From the NCBI GenBank assembly GCA_012274445.1, contig JAAROD010000007.1:372001-436000 (forward strand): a stretch of 64,000 nt of DNA. The letters run 5' to 3'. The stretch is from Sclerotiophoma versabilis. Taxonomy: Eukaryota > Ascomycota > Dothideomycetes > Pleosporales > Didymellaceae. Below, in pieces: positions 10,680 through 21,583 of the stretch. Each line of letters begins with the position of its first letter. Position 1 is the first letter of the stretch. The notes beneath the pieces were generated by a model. That model was not told the origin of the DNA, did no database searches, and saw only the letters and a program-made list of their open reading frames with translations. Both the position numbers and the translations under genes were made by a program.

Positions 10680-11505
10680 CTTACTATTTCGACCCATGGT
10701 GCTGGCATCACTGACATCGGCTGCTGCAGAAGGGCACCTAACGTGTCCATCCTGGTCCACTTGCTTGACGATGACAGCTCTGTGAGCGTCCTCCGCAATA
10801 CTCTCATCTTCCATTCAGGTCATTTCGCGGAGCTCTTCGAATATGACCCAGAACGCCGAACCATCGTCATACCTGAAATATCGGCGCCATTGTTCAGACT
10901 CACCGAGTGCTGGCTAAGAACCGGGATCCTTCTTCCTTCAGGACTTCGTCTCTCTTACGCGGACACGGTCACTATACAACTTCTGCGACACGTACGCGAT
11001 GCCGCGCCTCAAGAATGCCGTGATTGATCTCGTCTTTGCGACGATCTTCGACGAGCAACTCTTCCCGCTCTCAGCGCTGAACGATGTGTACACCAGAACA
11101 CGCTTAAATTGCTCGCTCCGCAAGCTCCTTATCGATATCGCCGTTGCGGTCTATAATTGGGAGGATCTGATGCAGAAAAGCGAGCTTTTACCAAAGGAGT
11201 TCTTACTCGAGGTCATCAAGGAGATAAGAGGCAAGATCGTGAGGCTAGGCGTGACTATGTTTCCAGTGGAAGCCTGGCATAAGACGATGATGGAATCGCT
11301 ATGCAATTGGCATGAGCATGTTGAGCCAGCGCAGTATGTCAGTGGAGACACCAAGCCAGAGGAACCGGATGCTGAATGCATCGATTCTGCAGATTACGAA
11401 TCAGACATCTTCGACTACGGAGAAACAAGAATGGGGAATGGCGAGCCTAAGGTCGAGGATACCGGTGGAATCTGGCACTCGGCTTTGGTCATGCGGACGC
11501 GTTGA
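10680..11505 (+). pseudogene. BTB/POZ-domain protein with apparent frameshift
   Basis: The first part (ATG 10680) contains 'VSILVHLLDDDSSVSVLRN', 'LIFHSGHFAELFE' and 'FRLTECWLRTGIL', matching the dimerisation half of fungal BTB domains (H..L..HS.yF, then WLYTG). The second part, in another frame from about 10972, continues with 'LYNFCDTYAMPRLKNAVID', the helix that normally follows (LYxFADxYxIPxLxN). It then runs to 11505 with an acidic tail. No good intron joins the two: the only acceptor (CTTCAG at 10936-10941) would delete the conserved WLRTG. A small indel near 10970 is the simplest explanation. If intact the protein would be about 270 residues, a cytosolic or nuclear adaptor of unknown partner. 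Confidence 0.6.
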
Positions 11506-11534
11506 CATTCAGTTCCCAAGAAGTGGAAGTTAGG

Positions 11535-12861
11535 CTACCCAAATCCGGGTGTTACATTGATGATTGGGACAGGCTTTACGATGCCAGTCTCAATTATTCC
11601 AAGGTCCTGCCCAAATTCTGGTGTGGGTCGACGTGCTATCACACTAGCTATTCCAGACGTGCTTGCACTCCGTTTTGTAGTTTCCTCTGATTCCGCCACA
11701 GAGCGCAAGGTCAACCAATTTGTAACCAACATATCCAAAACAACTAAGATATCTATTAGTACGCTACTTTCATCTTCAAAGCCGACTACTTACTGTCTGT
11801 TAAGCACATCAGCTGGCAAGCATGGCTGTGTATTGCAAAAGGCCAAGCAAGAAAGATAGCCTTATTCGTGATTGTTGCACATAGTAACAGGCTTGAGCCA
11901 ACAACATTGCGCGATAGCATAATTTTCAGGTTTCGTTGAGAAGTGGTCCGAGCCGAAGACCGTTCCTGATCATGTCTCTGATGTCTGAACAGATTCAGGA
12001 AAGACCTGTTCGTTGATCTCGCGGAAGAACTTGATGTGCGGCTGTAAGGGCAAGGTACAATTGAGCCCAGAGCTGGTCGCAACTGCCAAATGAAGATGCT
12101 AGTCAGTGCAACGTTGATAGTCGTATCCAGCGCAATGACTGCGATTCCGAGATCGGGATGGATGCCAATCCGGCAAATACCATCCACACGTGAAAGATTA
12201 GCCCGCGGTGCGACAAACTCGAAGCCCATGATTGTGGCAAAGCCCCCAACTGTCAAGATCGCGCCAACAACCCACACTGGGTCTCTCATGCGGTCAATGA
12301 AAGGAGCTCGAACGATGTGGACTCGTTCAAGAAGGAAAAGGTATCTGTTCGAGGTTAGTCATTGAGCAGTCGCCTCAAACATGTAGTTCACTCACAAAGT
12401 GATCTTCCCCAATCCGTACATGGTAATGCATACTCGTATTGCCGCATGGCATTGCGCATCTGTGGAGAGTCCAAGTCCTGCTGAGTTGATACCAACAGCA
12501 AAGACAAAAGTGGTACTGACGAAGCCTTGTGCGAACACAAGAATATCGGAGAATCGGGCGTTTGTTCTTTTACCAGCTATCCGGCCTGCCCGATAGCCTG
12601 TGCGATATCAGCGACACATTCTCATACAGTAAGCTAGGGATATGTCAGATGCTTCTTACCCTGAGCCAGTGCAAGTAAGAACGCGTAAGTAATGCAAAAG
12701 ACAACGACAATTGTCCGATGACTGGCATGTTCACCCAACACTACGGGAAGCGCATCGTCCCGAGCCACATGGATGATCTCCTCCGTTGGGTAAGCGGCTA
12801 CGCACAAGCTGCTAAACTGCAGGATTGCTAGAGCTGTCTTCTGTGCAGGTGTGCACAACAT
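11535..12861 (-). CDS. Seven-transmembrane integral membrane protein (fungal, GPCR-like topology)
   Basis: Four exons on the minus strand: 12861-12660, 12597-12396, 12344-11794 and 11743-11535. The phases are compatible (1, 2, 1) and all introns are 50-62 nt with good sites, including an ACTAATAG branch box before exon 4. The product is 387 residues. A hydrophobic N-terminal stretch (TALAILQFSSLCVAAY) is followed by seven membrane segments, for example 'TIVVVFCITYAFLLALAQ', 'WVVGAILTVGGFATIMGFEF', 'GIAVIALDTTINVALTSIFI' and 'LTDIVLDMLVTNWLTL'. A basic Ser/Thr-rich loop lies between segments 5 and 6 and there is a short cytosolic tail. The motif 'DGICRIGIHP' before segment 5 is typical of a widespread uncharacterised Pezizomycotina membrane family. 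I do not recognise a ligand or named member. Its neighbours on both sides are broken, yet this gene shows no lesion. Confidence 0.75.
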
Positions 12862-14531
12862 CGTTGGCGGTCAACTTCGCAGGGAAGAAACACTGAGATT
12901 GAGACTTGAATTATATCAACGCTGGAACATCTCATCCATGGTTTCAAGGGAGCTCTAGATTCCCGCTCACAGTTGAGCGACCTTGAAACTGGCGGCATGG
13001 CGCAAGCGTGCATCGCACGCAGTGTTGTGTGGTGTGGTCTGAACCTTATGGTTGCCTTATCGAATACTTCGACCCGGGACTGACTCCGGCGGCCTGTAGC
13101 GAGTGGCTCCGATCGAGACCATATTACTTGTTTCGGTTATTTTTGCGCTACGGCTGCAGACTCGATCTTCAGTGTCGTTATCAGGCCCTGCATGCTCGAG
13201 ACCCCGGTACGTCGGATGCAAAATACAGCCGCACACCCAAAAAAACCGACCACTTCTAAACGCCAACCTCTTAGGCAACAACAACAAAGTTTAGAACTTT
13301 ATTTAAACATATCTATACTGCAGCCTTGTCTCTATGCCTATTTGTGTTATTGACTGTCTTGATAGTTAAAGTGTGGCTTTTTCTTCGTCATCCGAGTTAT
13401 CCGGCTTCCGTGCTTGCATGTCGAGGGTCAAACAGATGTAGACAATATTCTAGACCCAGATTGGAGTATCTGGGTATCCAGAGGTTGCGAACACCTTTAG
13501 AATGCTTATTCCTCAGCACGGCGCTGTGTGACTCACGCTGTAAGCCTCGCCATAATATGTTACCCCCCAGAAGTTTTCGAGATCCATTCCGTCACTTGTT
13601 TAAGTCAAGACCGAATTGTCAGTCAGGTATTCAAAATTGCGCAGTAGATACGGCCAATAACACTTGAAGCGTGATTTAGTGTCCAAGTCCGAGCGCTGGG
13701 TGGCGATACTGAAAACTTCTGGGTGGCACCATAGTACCTGACATCTTCGTCTGTATCCTTACGGACTTCACCGAGGTAGTATACTTCCGCCTCGTTTGCG
13801 ATTGCATATTGCAGCGTGCTTGAGGCCCAGATCGAAGAAGGCACGAGTGAATCTTGTTGTCAGTATGTAATTGAGTTTCATGAAGCGCGGAAACATTAGC
13901 TTTCCTCGTCTCTTTCGCTATTTGAACCCTAAAAGAAGACAAGCAGACGCGGGGGAGAGGGTCTTCGCTTCCTTGTCATCTACCCCTTTGAGCACAAGTT
14001 CTCCATTGAAGGTCTTGTCGCCTTAAAGCTCGGAGAAAGAGACCGAGTTCGCGAAGACGGATAATCAACCTGAAGAGTAGAGGTTTCAAGATCTGCGCTA
14101 GAGCTGATCTTGATTCCAACGTGATGCTTACTCTCAAAAGCCATAAACTGCAGACCGATTATCACGGCGGTTCGTATCAATGTTCGCTCTGAACAATTTG
14201 TCTAATCGAAGATACCCGAACCAAGCCGCCCCTCATCGCACGTGTCAATTCGGTTGTCCAAGATCGTTAACGACTATTCATGTTCGTCAAAACGTCAAAG
14301 ACTGCGAACGCCTGCACACATAGTCATCTTTGCAACGATAATTGAGCAATGCCAAGTGTCAGCCTGCACGAGGGGGCCGTCCCCGCGTTGGACCCATGTC
14401 TCCGTGTGCCTGCACGTCGCTTGGAGAAGTGCGCAGACCTGTCAGCTTCACACGATGTGCTCACCAATCTGACATTCACTCCAATGTTCGGTAAAACTCG
14501 ATTGTAAGGCCTGCACTGAATCAAGTACAGA
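12862..14531. other. Intergenic region, partly AT-rich
   Basis: No gene supported. The stretch 13270-13400 is AT-rich. A minus-strand frame at 13623-13844 (containing 'YAIANEAEVYYLGEVRKDT') looks coding in composition but ends without continuation, so it may be a fragment of a lost gene. Confidence 0.4.
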
Positions 14532-16518
14532 ATGCTGGGTGCCCTGACTGGTTTTGTGCTGGCTGTCATAGTTCAGGTGACCTCTAGACCAGCACGATAC
14601 GCTACGATCATTGAAGCCTGGAATGTGACGAACGATACTTCCTACGACTTCGTGGCTGCTGGAGGAGGCATTACAGGGCTCACAGTAGCTGACCGACTGA
14701 CTGAGGACCCTGGAGGTAGACATAAACATTGACTTGCGGAACGTGCAATTGCTTAGATCCAATCCTAGTCAAGGTACTTGTCATTGAGTACGACCCTCTT
14801 GATAAGCGCGAAGACGCAGTCATGGTGCCTGGCACTTACTTCCCTGTGCCATACCTCTGGCATCCTCTTATGAGTACGCCGCAATCTGCATTGAAAAGCA
14901 TATTGTACAACGTGCCATGCGGGCACGCCATTGGTGGAGGCTCTGTCGTCAACACCATGTTCTTTCAGCTTTTACAACACCTGCGCTGCACTGGGTGCCC
15001 GTAGCTGGTCTTGGAAGAATATGCTGCCGTACTTCAAGAAGAGCGAGACTTTCAGCCGACCAGAGACTCAGTATGCCGCAGAACATAACATCACCTGGGA
15101 ACACAGCGTTCATGGTTTCGATGGGCCTGTGCAGTCAAGCTATGCAAAATATAATTACCTAGAAAGTGGTGAGTAGGGGAAGCTCCTGCAGAGCGATAAG
15201 GCTGATTGCATGACTAGCAAACTTCTACAATGGAGCTGTCAGTTTGGGCATACAGCCAGCACATGATCCAAACAATGGCAATGCCCAGGGCAACTGCCTT
15301 CTCCAGCGTTCAGTCGATGCGAGAACTAAGACGAGGTCTTCTGCTCAAGTCAATCGCTATGATTGAGACATTGCGAGGCCCAACTACCACATCCTAACCA
15401 ACACGGCTGCATTACGTGTACTGTTTAAAGGTGGTGCTGCTGTAGGACTCGAGTTCGTAAGTGTTGCAGATTCCATCTATGGGAGTGTTCTTCCGAGGAA
15501 AAAGGTGATTGTAGCGGCTGGAGCCCTTCATACTCCACAGATCCTGCAACTGTCAGGTGTAGGCGATGAGACTTACCTGCAGAAGCTCGGCATCAAATCT
15601 GTTGTCGACCTTTCTGGTGTAGGCCAGAACCTGCAAGATCACCTGGTGCTGAAGGTAGATCAAAACTGTATGCAATACCCCTGCTGACATATCTGCCCGA
15701 GATGCTGATGGTATTCAGACACCGTCAACCACTTTTCAAATGGTGGCTCTTTGCAAAGCAACGCGACGTACGCGGCAGAACAGCGGGCACTGTACATTCC
15801 GTCAGATCAAGCGCGTACGATCTTACTGCAACGACTGGTAGCCCATGATCCAGCTACCACTATCAAACTGGACGGCCAACAGCTCCTCGATCACCAGGAT
15901 AGCCAAAGCTCAAAGCCCCGCTACCGTATTAGGGGGCAACCCTGACCCGGAAGTTCTTCGAGGTTTTATAAAACAGCGAGAAGCTATACTGGGAACTATC
16001 AATACTGCAGTTGTTGGCGGTGTGTCCTGGTACTCTGGTCCTGAGGCCAGTATATACATGACTCTTCCTTTTAGTCGTGGGACCATCAAGGTTAATTCGA
16101 CATCCGTCCTCAGTGCGCCGCTCATTGATTAAGGTACTCTAACTGACCCGACGGATCTTGAGATATTATATGCAATATAGATGAGGAACCGCGAGCTCAT
16201 GTCAACGGCAGACATCTTCGTACTCGGTCCTATTGAAACGGCGCCGGCGTCCGGCGTCAACGACACTAAGGCAATCAAAGATGCCATTAAGAGAGCTCTT
16301 GTACCCAGCAATGCGCATCAGTGCTGCATAGCTGCCATGATGAGTCGTCAAGATGGCGGTGTCGTCGATCCTCAGAATAGGGCTTTAGCACCAAGAGACT
16401 GAGTGTCGTAGATGCAAGTATTTGGCCACTTGTTATGAGTGGTGGACCTCAGGCTAGTGTATATGCTGGCGCCAAGAAGGCTGCAGAGATGATCAGGTCT
16501 CGCCATGGCTTGCTGTAA
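14532..16518 (+). pseudogene. GMC-family oxidoreductase (aryl-alcohol/glucose oxidase type), decayed
   Basis: It opens with a signal-like MLGALTGFVLAVIVQ. The flavin-binding motif 'AAGGGITGLTVADRL' follows, then an apparently intact intron from about 14714 to the acceptor before 'VKVLVIEYDPLD', and 'VPCGHAIGGGSVVNTMFF' (GMC signature 1 region). Frame is lost near 14966 and resumes as 'MLPYFKKSETFSRP'. The segment 15220-15660 has an in-frame TGA in 'VNRYD-stop-D' where relatives have Arg. Signature 2 is present ('GALHTPQILQLSGVG'). The C-terminal motif is split across frames ('GGVVDPQNRAL' then 'LSVVDASIWPLVMSGGPQ') and ends at TAA 16518. Intact relatives are secreted FAD enzymes of about 600 residues that oxidise alcohols and produce peroxide. 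At least three lesions make it non-functional. Confidence 0.85.
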
Positions 16519-16721
16519 GATGACATAGGAATCAAAGGTTCATTGGCGAAATGCTGTGGAGTTTGAAATCTATTTCTGTGCTGGCGTATTATGTACTGAC
16601 TAGATGTATTTCACAAGACAGAAACGCAAGTTTTTCAAGTAGCGAGTGAAAGAACGGGCTTTTCCTCCACCGCAGGAATAACACTACATCAGTAGTAGTT
16701 GGGTGCAGGCTCCTTTGCTCG

Positions 16722-16780
16722 TCACGTGATTGTCAAGCTCGTTCCGAGGATACTTGAGTTCACGTGAACCCGGTCGGAAC
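16722..16780. promoter_or_regulatory. Paired CACGTG boxes with nested palindrome upstream of the esterase gene
   Basis: TCACGTGA at 16722-16729 and a perfect 12-nt palindrome GTTCACGTGAAC at 16758-16769 lie 36 bp apart (start to start). The second is enclosed by an inverted repeat, GTTCCGA at 16741-16747 and TCGGAAC at 16774-16780. CACGTG is the core site of bHLH factors and CGG half-sites are typical of Zn2Cys6 factors. The position, about 490 bp upstream of the esterase ATG at 17258, suggests regulation of that gene; this is inference. Confidence 0.4.
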
Positions 16781-17257
16781 AGTTCATCTCCGCAATTTAT
16801 CAAGTCGATGCCGGCAATTCTTTCGGCAAAACTTTGAGCTTCCAAATCAGTACAATCTTAAGTAATCTCACCGATGCCTGCGGTTGATTGCACAACCGGG
16901 CTCCTCTGGTTAGAAGGGTTTGCAAATATACAGTCCGATAGGCAGTAAGTGCATCCTTGGCAGGTACGAAGGAGCGAGATCCCAGCCACCTTTGAGGGGA
17001 AAGCAGCGGCAGATTTTGATGGCAGGGCCTGAACTGCATCTTCGCTCAAAAGGGTCCCCTGACGGGGTACCCCAGTCTGTGATGTACAAAACATTTGCGG
17101 GGCTCGACACATTGGACCAAACGGGCAGTCCTGCGTATGCAGGTAGGTCCGATGATCTTAGCCTTCGGTGGACTGGATTTATGAGGTTTAAATACTAGAG
17201 CCATCCCGCCAGCTCCTCAGATGCAACGAAAGGTCCAACCTCTTCTCCACTGTCAAG

Positions 17258-18989
17258 ATGAAGTTTGAACAATCCCTGTGGGCGACGCTGCTGAGCGCGT
17301 CCCTAGCCTTTGCTTCGCTTGCAGAGCCAAAGCCTTCGTCATGCTCGACAGATGCTACGCCGAACGATTTTAACTCCACATGCGCCTCCATTGCATCAAG
17401 GCTCGAGATTGAAAATGCAACCGTTTACTTCTCTGAGTTCGTATCCGCCGGAACCAACCTGAGCCTGTCGGACAACAACGCAACCTGCGCGGAGCCTTTC
17501 CAATTCGTTCCTGCAGACATCTGCCGAATCGCGCTCTATGTGTCGACTACTGATCATTCTGGATTCAACATGGAAGCGTGGCTGCCTTCAAACTGGACTG
17601 GTCGGTACCTCAGCACAGGTAAGAGCACCCCTAGTGGGATAACCAGTTCTTGTTAACTTACGACCAATTAAGGCAATGGTGGATTGAACGGTTGCATCAA
17701 GTACGAAGATCTGGCATATACTTCTGGCGCAGGCTTTGCCGCCGCTGGGACTAACAACGGGCACAACGGAACGTCGGGCCAACCGTTCTACAAGAACGCA
17801 GGCATTGTCGAAGATTTCGCGTATCGCGCGTGAGTTCTACTTGTATGAAAAGAGGGTTGGAGACGCTGACATTTCCAGGCTTCATACTGGCACACTCGTT
17901 GGCAAGCAGATCACCAAAGATTTTTACGGCAGGGCTCACCACAAGTCGTACTACTTTGGCTGCTCGACTGGTGGCCGACAAGGCTTTAAGGCCGCACAGG
18001 ATTTTTCTGAAGAGTTCGACGGTATTGTTGCGGGTGCTCCTGCTATCGCGTTCAACAACCTTACCTCCTGGAGTGGCTCGTTCTTCCTTGCCACTGGAAC
18101 CAACACCTCGGATACGTTCGTCACTGCTGCTCAGTGGGCGACAGTTCATGCCGATGTGCTGAAACAATGTGACAAGCTTGATGGCTACGCTGACGGTATC
18201 GTCGAGTACCCTCCACTCTGCAACTACGATCCTTCTGGTCTGCTGTGCACAGGAAACGGCAACGCTAGCACTTGTCTGACCGCTAAGCAAGTCCAAACTG
18301 TCAAGACTGTGTTTTCACCTGTTAAAAACGACAAGGGGGACCTCGTTTACCCACGTCTGCAGCCTGGTGCGGAGATTGCTGCTTCTGGACTTCTTCTAAG
18401 TGGAAGACCCTTCCCTTACACTGCAGATTGGTTCAGGTATGCTATCTACAACGACACTACTTGGAATCCTGCGACATTGAACGGAACCGACTTCGACAAC
18501 GCTGCGCGCATTAATCCTAGCAATATCCAAACCTGGAAGGGCGATCTGAACGAGGCTAAGAAGAACTCAAAGATCCTGCATTGGCACGGCGGAATGGATG
18601 CTATCATCTCGAGCGCCAACTCGCCCAGGTACTATGATTACGTTAGCAAGACGATGGGCCTATCATCCGATAAGCTTGACGAATTCTATCGCTTCTTTAC
18701 TGTCAGCGGCACAGGCCACTGCGGTGGAGGAGACGGTGCGCACGTTATTGGGCAGGGTATCGATGAGTTATCTTCCTACAACCCTAAGGAGAACATCTTG
18801 ATGGCCATTGTCGACTGGGTTGAGCACGGTCACGCCCCTGAGACCCTCATCGGAACGAAGTACGTCAACGACACGCAGAGTCTTGGTGTCAAATTCCAGC
18901 GCGCACACTGCAAGTACCCCAAGCGCAACAAGTACAAGGGTAAGGGTGATCCAAATGTGATTGGAAGTTGGGAGTGCGTTGATGCATAA
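17258..18989 (+). CDS. Secreted feruloyl esterase B / tannase-family hydrolase
   Basis: Three exons: 17258-17618, 17673-17829 and 17879-18989 (introns 54 and 49 nt, phases 1 and 2), giving 542 residues, normal for the tannase/feruloyl esterase family. Residues 1-22 are a signal peptide (hydrophobic core LWATLLSASLAFASLA), so the enzyme is secreted; there are many N-glycosylation sequons. The catalytic set is visible: nucleophile S202 in 'FGCSTGGRQG', D413 in 'GGMDAIISS', and H453 in 'GTGHCGGGDG'. C201 and C454, next to the serine and histidine, form the family's characteristic disulfide that ties the triad together. The enzyme hydrolyses ferulate/coumarate or gallate esters of plant cell walls or tannins. 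The exact substrate cannot be read from sequence. Unlike its left-hand neighbours it is intact. Confidence 0.93.
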
Positions 18990-19258
18990 ATTAGTATTAA
19001 GGTTGCGTTGTTAATGAAATTATCTTAGTCTTGGACGAAGCCATTCACCTTCACAGCGCGATTGTCAGTTGATTGTTGTCAACAAAGCATCTCCTCGCCT
19101 GTTTGTTCAGTCTATATCTACAGTTCTTTTGATTTTCTACAATTCCCAAGCGTCACAGTTGTGTCCTTCGTTGAGCATACATTGGGTGCAAACTGCATGA
19201 GTTCCATCATCTTCATGACCGTTTCTTTCTAACAAACGTTGTATACCAGCGCTAAACG

Positions 19259-20193
19259 ATGGCACACTGGAAACTACCCACGAGCCGCGTCACTCACTCG
19301 CAGGCCAAGTCTTTCACTCCATCGCAACTCACATCTACCTCGGTCACCGTGCTTTCTTCTCCCTCAGCCAGCGCCCACACAAGCCAAGAAAGAGCTACTA
19401 ACAATCCAGGCCGAGTCTTTGTGCTAACAGAAGAACAGAAAGCCTTCACCACTGCGGCCACTTTTCTTGATGGTGAGTCTCCTGAGAACAATCGGAATCT
19501 GGCTCCGTTCAAGTGCAGACATCGCCGCCTCGACAGAGATGTGGAGTTCGACTTCCGCACTTACGTTCGTACGGGAGCGGACGTTGATCTTATTTTCCAT
19601 CCATCTACGAGCTTATCAACAGGCTTTCTAGAGACACAAGCCACTCAACATCACTGCCGGAGAGTACCCTACCCACTGTATCGCGTCACATGCACCCTCT
19701 ACCAAAGCGACCACACCTTGTGAAAGGCCTAGAACTTCAAGAAAAAGACACAGCTAAGACTCATCTCTGGTACCGTGGCGGAGCTACACTCGGCTACGAA
19801 ACGATAGATAAAAGTGGTTACCGCCACAAGAAGGATTGGGATGCTTGGAACGCATACAGGAAGACACTTGAGGACGAAGTTACAGCGACTGTCGAGAGCT
19901 CGCAACAGTCCGCACCACCATCTTAGGACAACTGCCACGATAAAATCGAATTACCAATAGTCGAGGACTACCCACAAGCAGAGAGGCAGGTTCAGATTCA
20001 ACGGCGGATGCAAGTCGATGAAGACCAGCGATCCACCGCTACCACCTCTCTAAACTCAAGATTGAATGCATTGAGTCCGCAGAATAGGCGTGCATCTAGT
20101 CCCGGGCAGCAGATATGGGCCAAGATGGGAGCGCAAATGAGAAGGGAGGCTGAGCAGGTAGTTGACGAACCACCCCATGCTAGATTTCGATAA
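19259..20193 (+). pseudogene. Unrecognised fungal gene with frameshift and in-frame TAG
   Basis: ATG 19259 opens a frame with 'RVFVLTEEQKAFTTAATFLD' and 'RLDRDVEFDFRTYVRTGAD'. From about 19590 the coding-like sequence continues in another frame: 'YELINRLSRDTSHST', 'THLWYRGGATLGYETIDKSG', 'DAWNAYRKTLEDEV'. That frame meets TAG at 19924-19926 but goes on without another stop for 88 codons of similar charged sequence ('EDYPQAERQVQIQRRMQV', 'GQQIWAKMGAQMRREAEQ') to TAA 20191-20193. An intron with a GTGAGT donor at 19471 was considered but does not restore one frame. I do not recognise the family. It could be a decayed gene, or a real gene with a splice pattern I have not solved. Confidence 0.4.
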
Positions 20194-20416
20194 CACGGCG
20201 GTATGGGGAGCGCGTTAGTGTTTGGTGATTTTGTAGGGGGAGCTGCCGTCGAGCTAGCTCATAGGGTATGGTTGTGGTAGCCTTGTGGTAAAACTGGCAC
20301 GTGAATTGGAAAAACGTAGTAAATACAGAGATATCGCTTTCATGACGCTCAAGACGATTGGCTATATGCAGAGTAGTGATATACGCACAAAGTTTGAACA
20401 AGGTGCAGGGTTGCAA

Positions 20417-21205
20417 TCAAGCTGCTGCCACCTCCTGCTTGCTCCGTACCTCAATCTTGCGAGGTTTCTTCTTCTCTGCCTTTTTTTCTTCAGACTTCTC
20501 CTGCTCCTGCTCTTGCTTGTTTAGTTTCCGCGGTTTTCTCCGCTCTTGCTTCTCCTCCGCACCGGCTTCTGAATCGAGGTTCCCCCTTTCTCTCTCCTTC
20601 TTGATATCCTCGGCCGCCTGCCTCAACAGCTCAGGATTCGGAACCGCATCTTCAACATCAACTTCTTCTTCCTGTTGGCCCTGCTGGCCCTCTTCACCGC
20701 CTTCATTCTCTTTATTCTCATCACCATTCTCTCCTTCTTTACCCTTCTTATCCTTACCCTCCCCAGCCTTCCCCAACTTAATCCAACTCCCATGCCCCAA
20801 TCCGACGCCCGCCCCTACCAACCCGCCAACAGCCGTTGCAGGGACCGCCGTCACTGTCCCCACAACGGTGCCGACCACCGTCCCCAGCCCGCCCGCAACA
20901 ACAGCGCCAATGCCCGCACCGCCAACTGTGCCCTGGAACGCACCGGACTGTAGCATTCGCGCCTTCTTGCTGTTACCGTGGGCCTCGATTTCCTTGTTGT
21001 ACGCATCGCGAAGGTATTTTTCGCGCTTGGCCGGGTCGCGGATTGCGTCAGCTGCTTCGCGCAGAGAGGAAGCGGTTTTGTATGAAGACAGAGCGGCTTC
21101 GGCTTGTGCGGCGGCTGCTTGGAGTTTGTCTTCTGGTGCGTCGGCGTTCGCTGCGATGTCCTTCAGTTCGGCGACAGAGGGCTCTGCCTTTGAGTCGTCG
21201 GCCAT
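20417..21205 (-). CDS. Uncharacterised glycine-zipper protein with charged C-terminus
   Basis: Intronless, 262 residues from MADDSKAEPSVAELKD; the ATG in GGCCATGG (minus CCATGGC) is preferred over an upstream in-frame start at 21268. Residues 1-90 are helical and Ala-rich ('AAAAQAEAALSSYKTASSLR', 'REKYLRDAYNKEIEAHGNSK') and recall J-domain-like or 'NADAR-free' helical adaptors without a firm match. Residues about 95-145 are a glycine zipper ('GGAGIGAVVAGGLGTVVGTV') that could insert in or pack against a membrane. The remainder is strongly charged, with Lys/Glu repeats and a basic end. Many Pleosporales proteins have this layout with no assigned role. No function is proposed. Confidence 0.7.
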   Translation of the reverse strand: MADDSKAEPSVAELKDIAANADAPEDKLQAAAAQAEAALSSYKTASSLREAADAIRDPAKREKYLRDAYNKEIEAHGNSKKARMLQSGAFQGTVGGAGIGAVVAGGLGTVVGTVVGTVTAVPATAVGGLVGAGVGLGHGSWIKLGKAGEGKDKKGKEGENGDENKENEGGEEGQQGQQEEEVDVEDAVPNPELLRQAAEDIKKERERGNLDSEAGAEEKQERRKPRKLNKQEQEQEKSEEKKAEKKKPRKIEVRSKQEVAAA

Positions 21206-21583
21206 GGTGGGAGGTGTGTATCGATCGATCGATCGGTTGGTTATGTGTGAATGGTTTAGGGTAAGCACTGGTGTCTACAGACAAGCCAGAGCCAAAGTAG
21301 GTTTATGCCATGTTGGTGGTTTGAGGTGCAGCAGTTTTGATGCAGAGCCTTGAGAGAAGTACGCTGACGTCACCCGTTCGCGTGATGGTAACTACTACGC
21401 GGGCAAAACTTGAAATGTGGTGGGACAGACGCGTTGACGCATCATGCATACATCAATTGTTGATATTTACAAACAATCATTCGGAAGTTGCTATTCGTTT
21501 TGAGCGTGTTTACAATCATCACCCCACATCGTTCTTCGTTAGCGGTATCCAGCTACCTGGTATCTACTCTACTACATTCAGGT
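21206..21583. other. Intergenic region between two minus-strand genes
   Basis: Contains the promoter of the glycine-zipper gene and the 3' flank of the GH31 gene. No gene seen. Confidence 0.5.

Noticed and set aside
10870..10941. A normal intron explaining the BTB frame change
   Set aside because: The only good acceptor would remove the conserved WLRTG motif, and the donors are poor.
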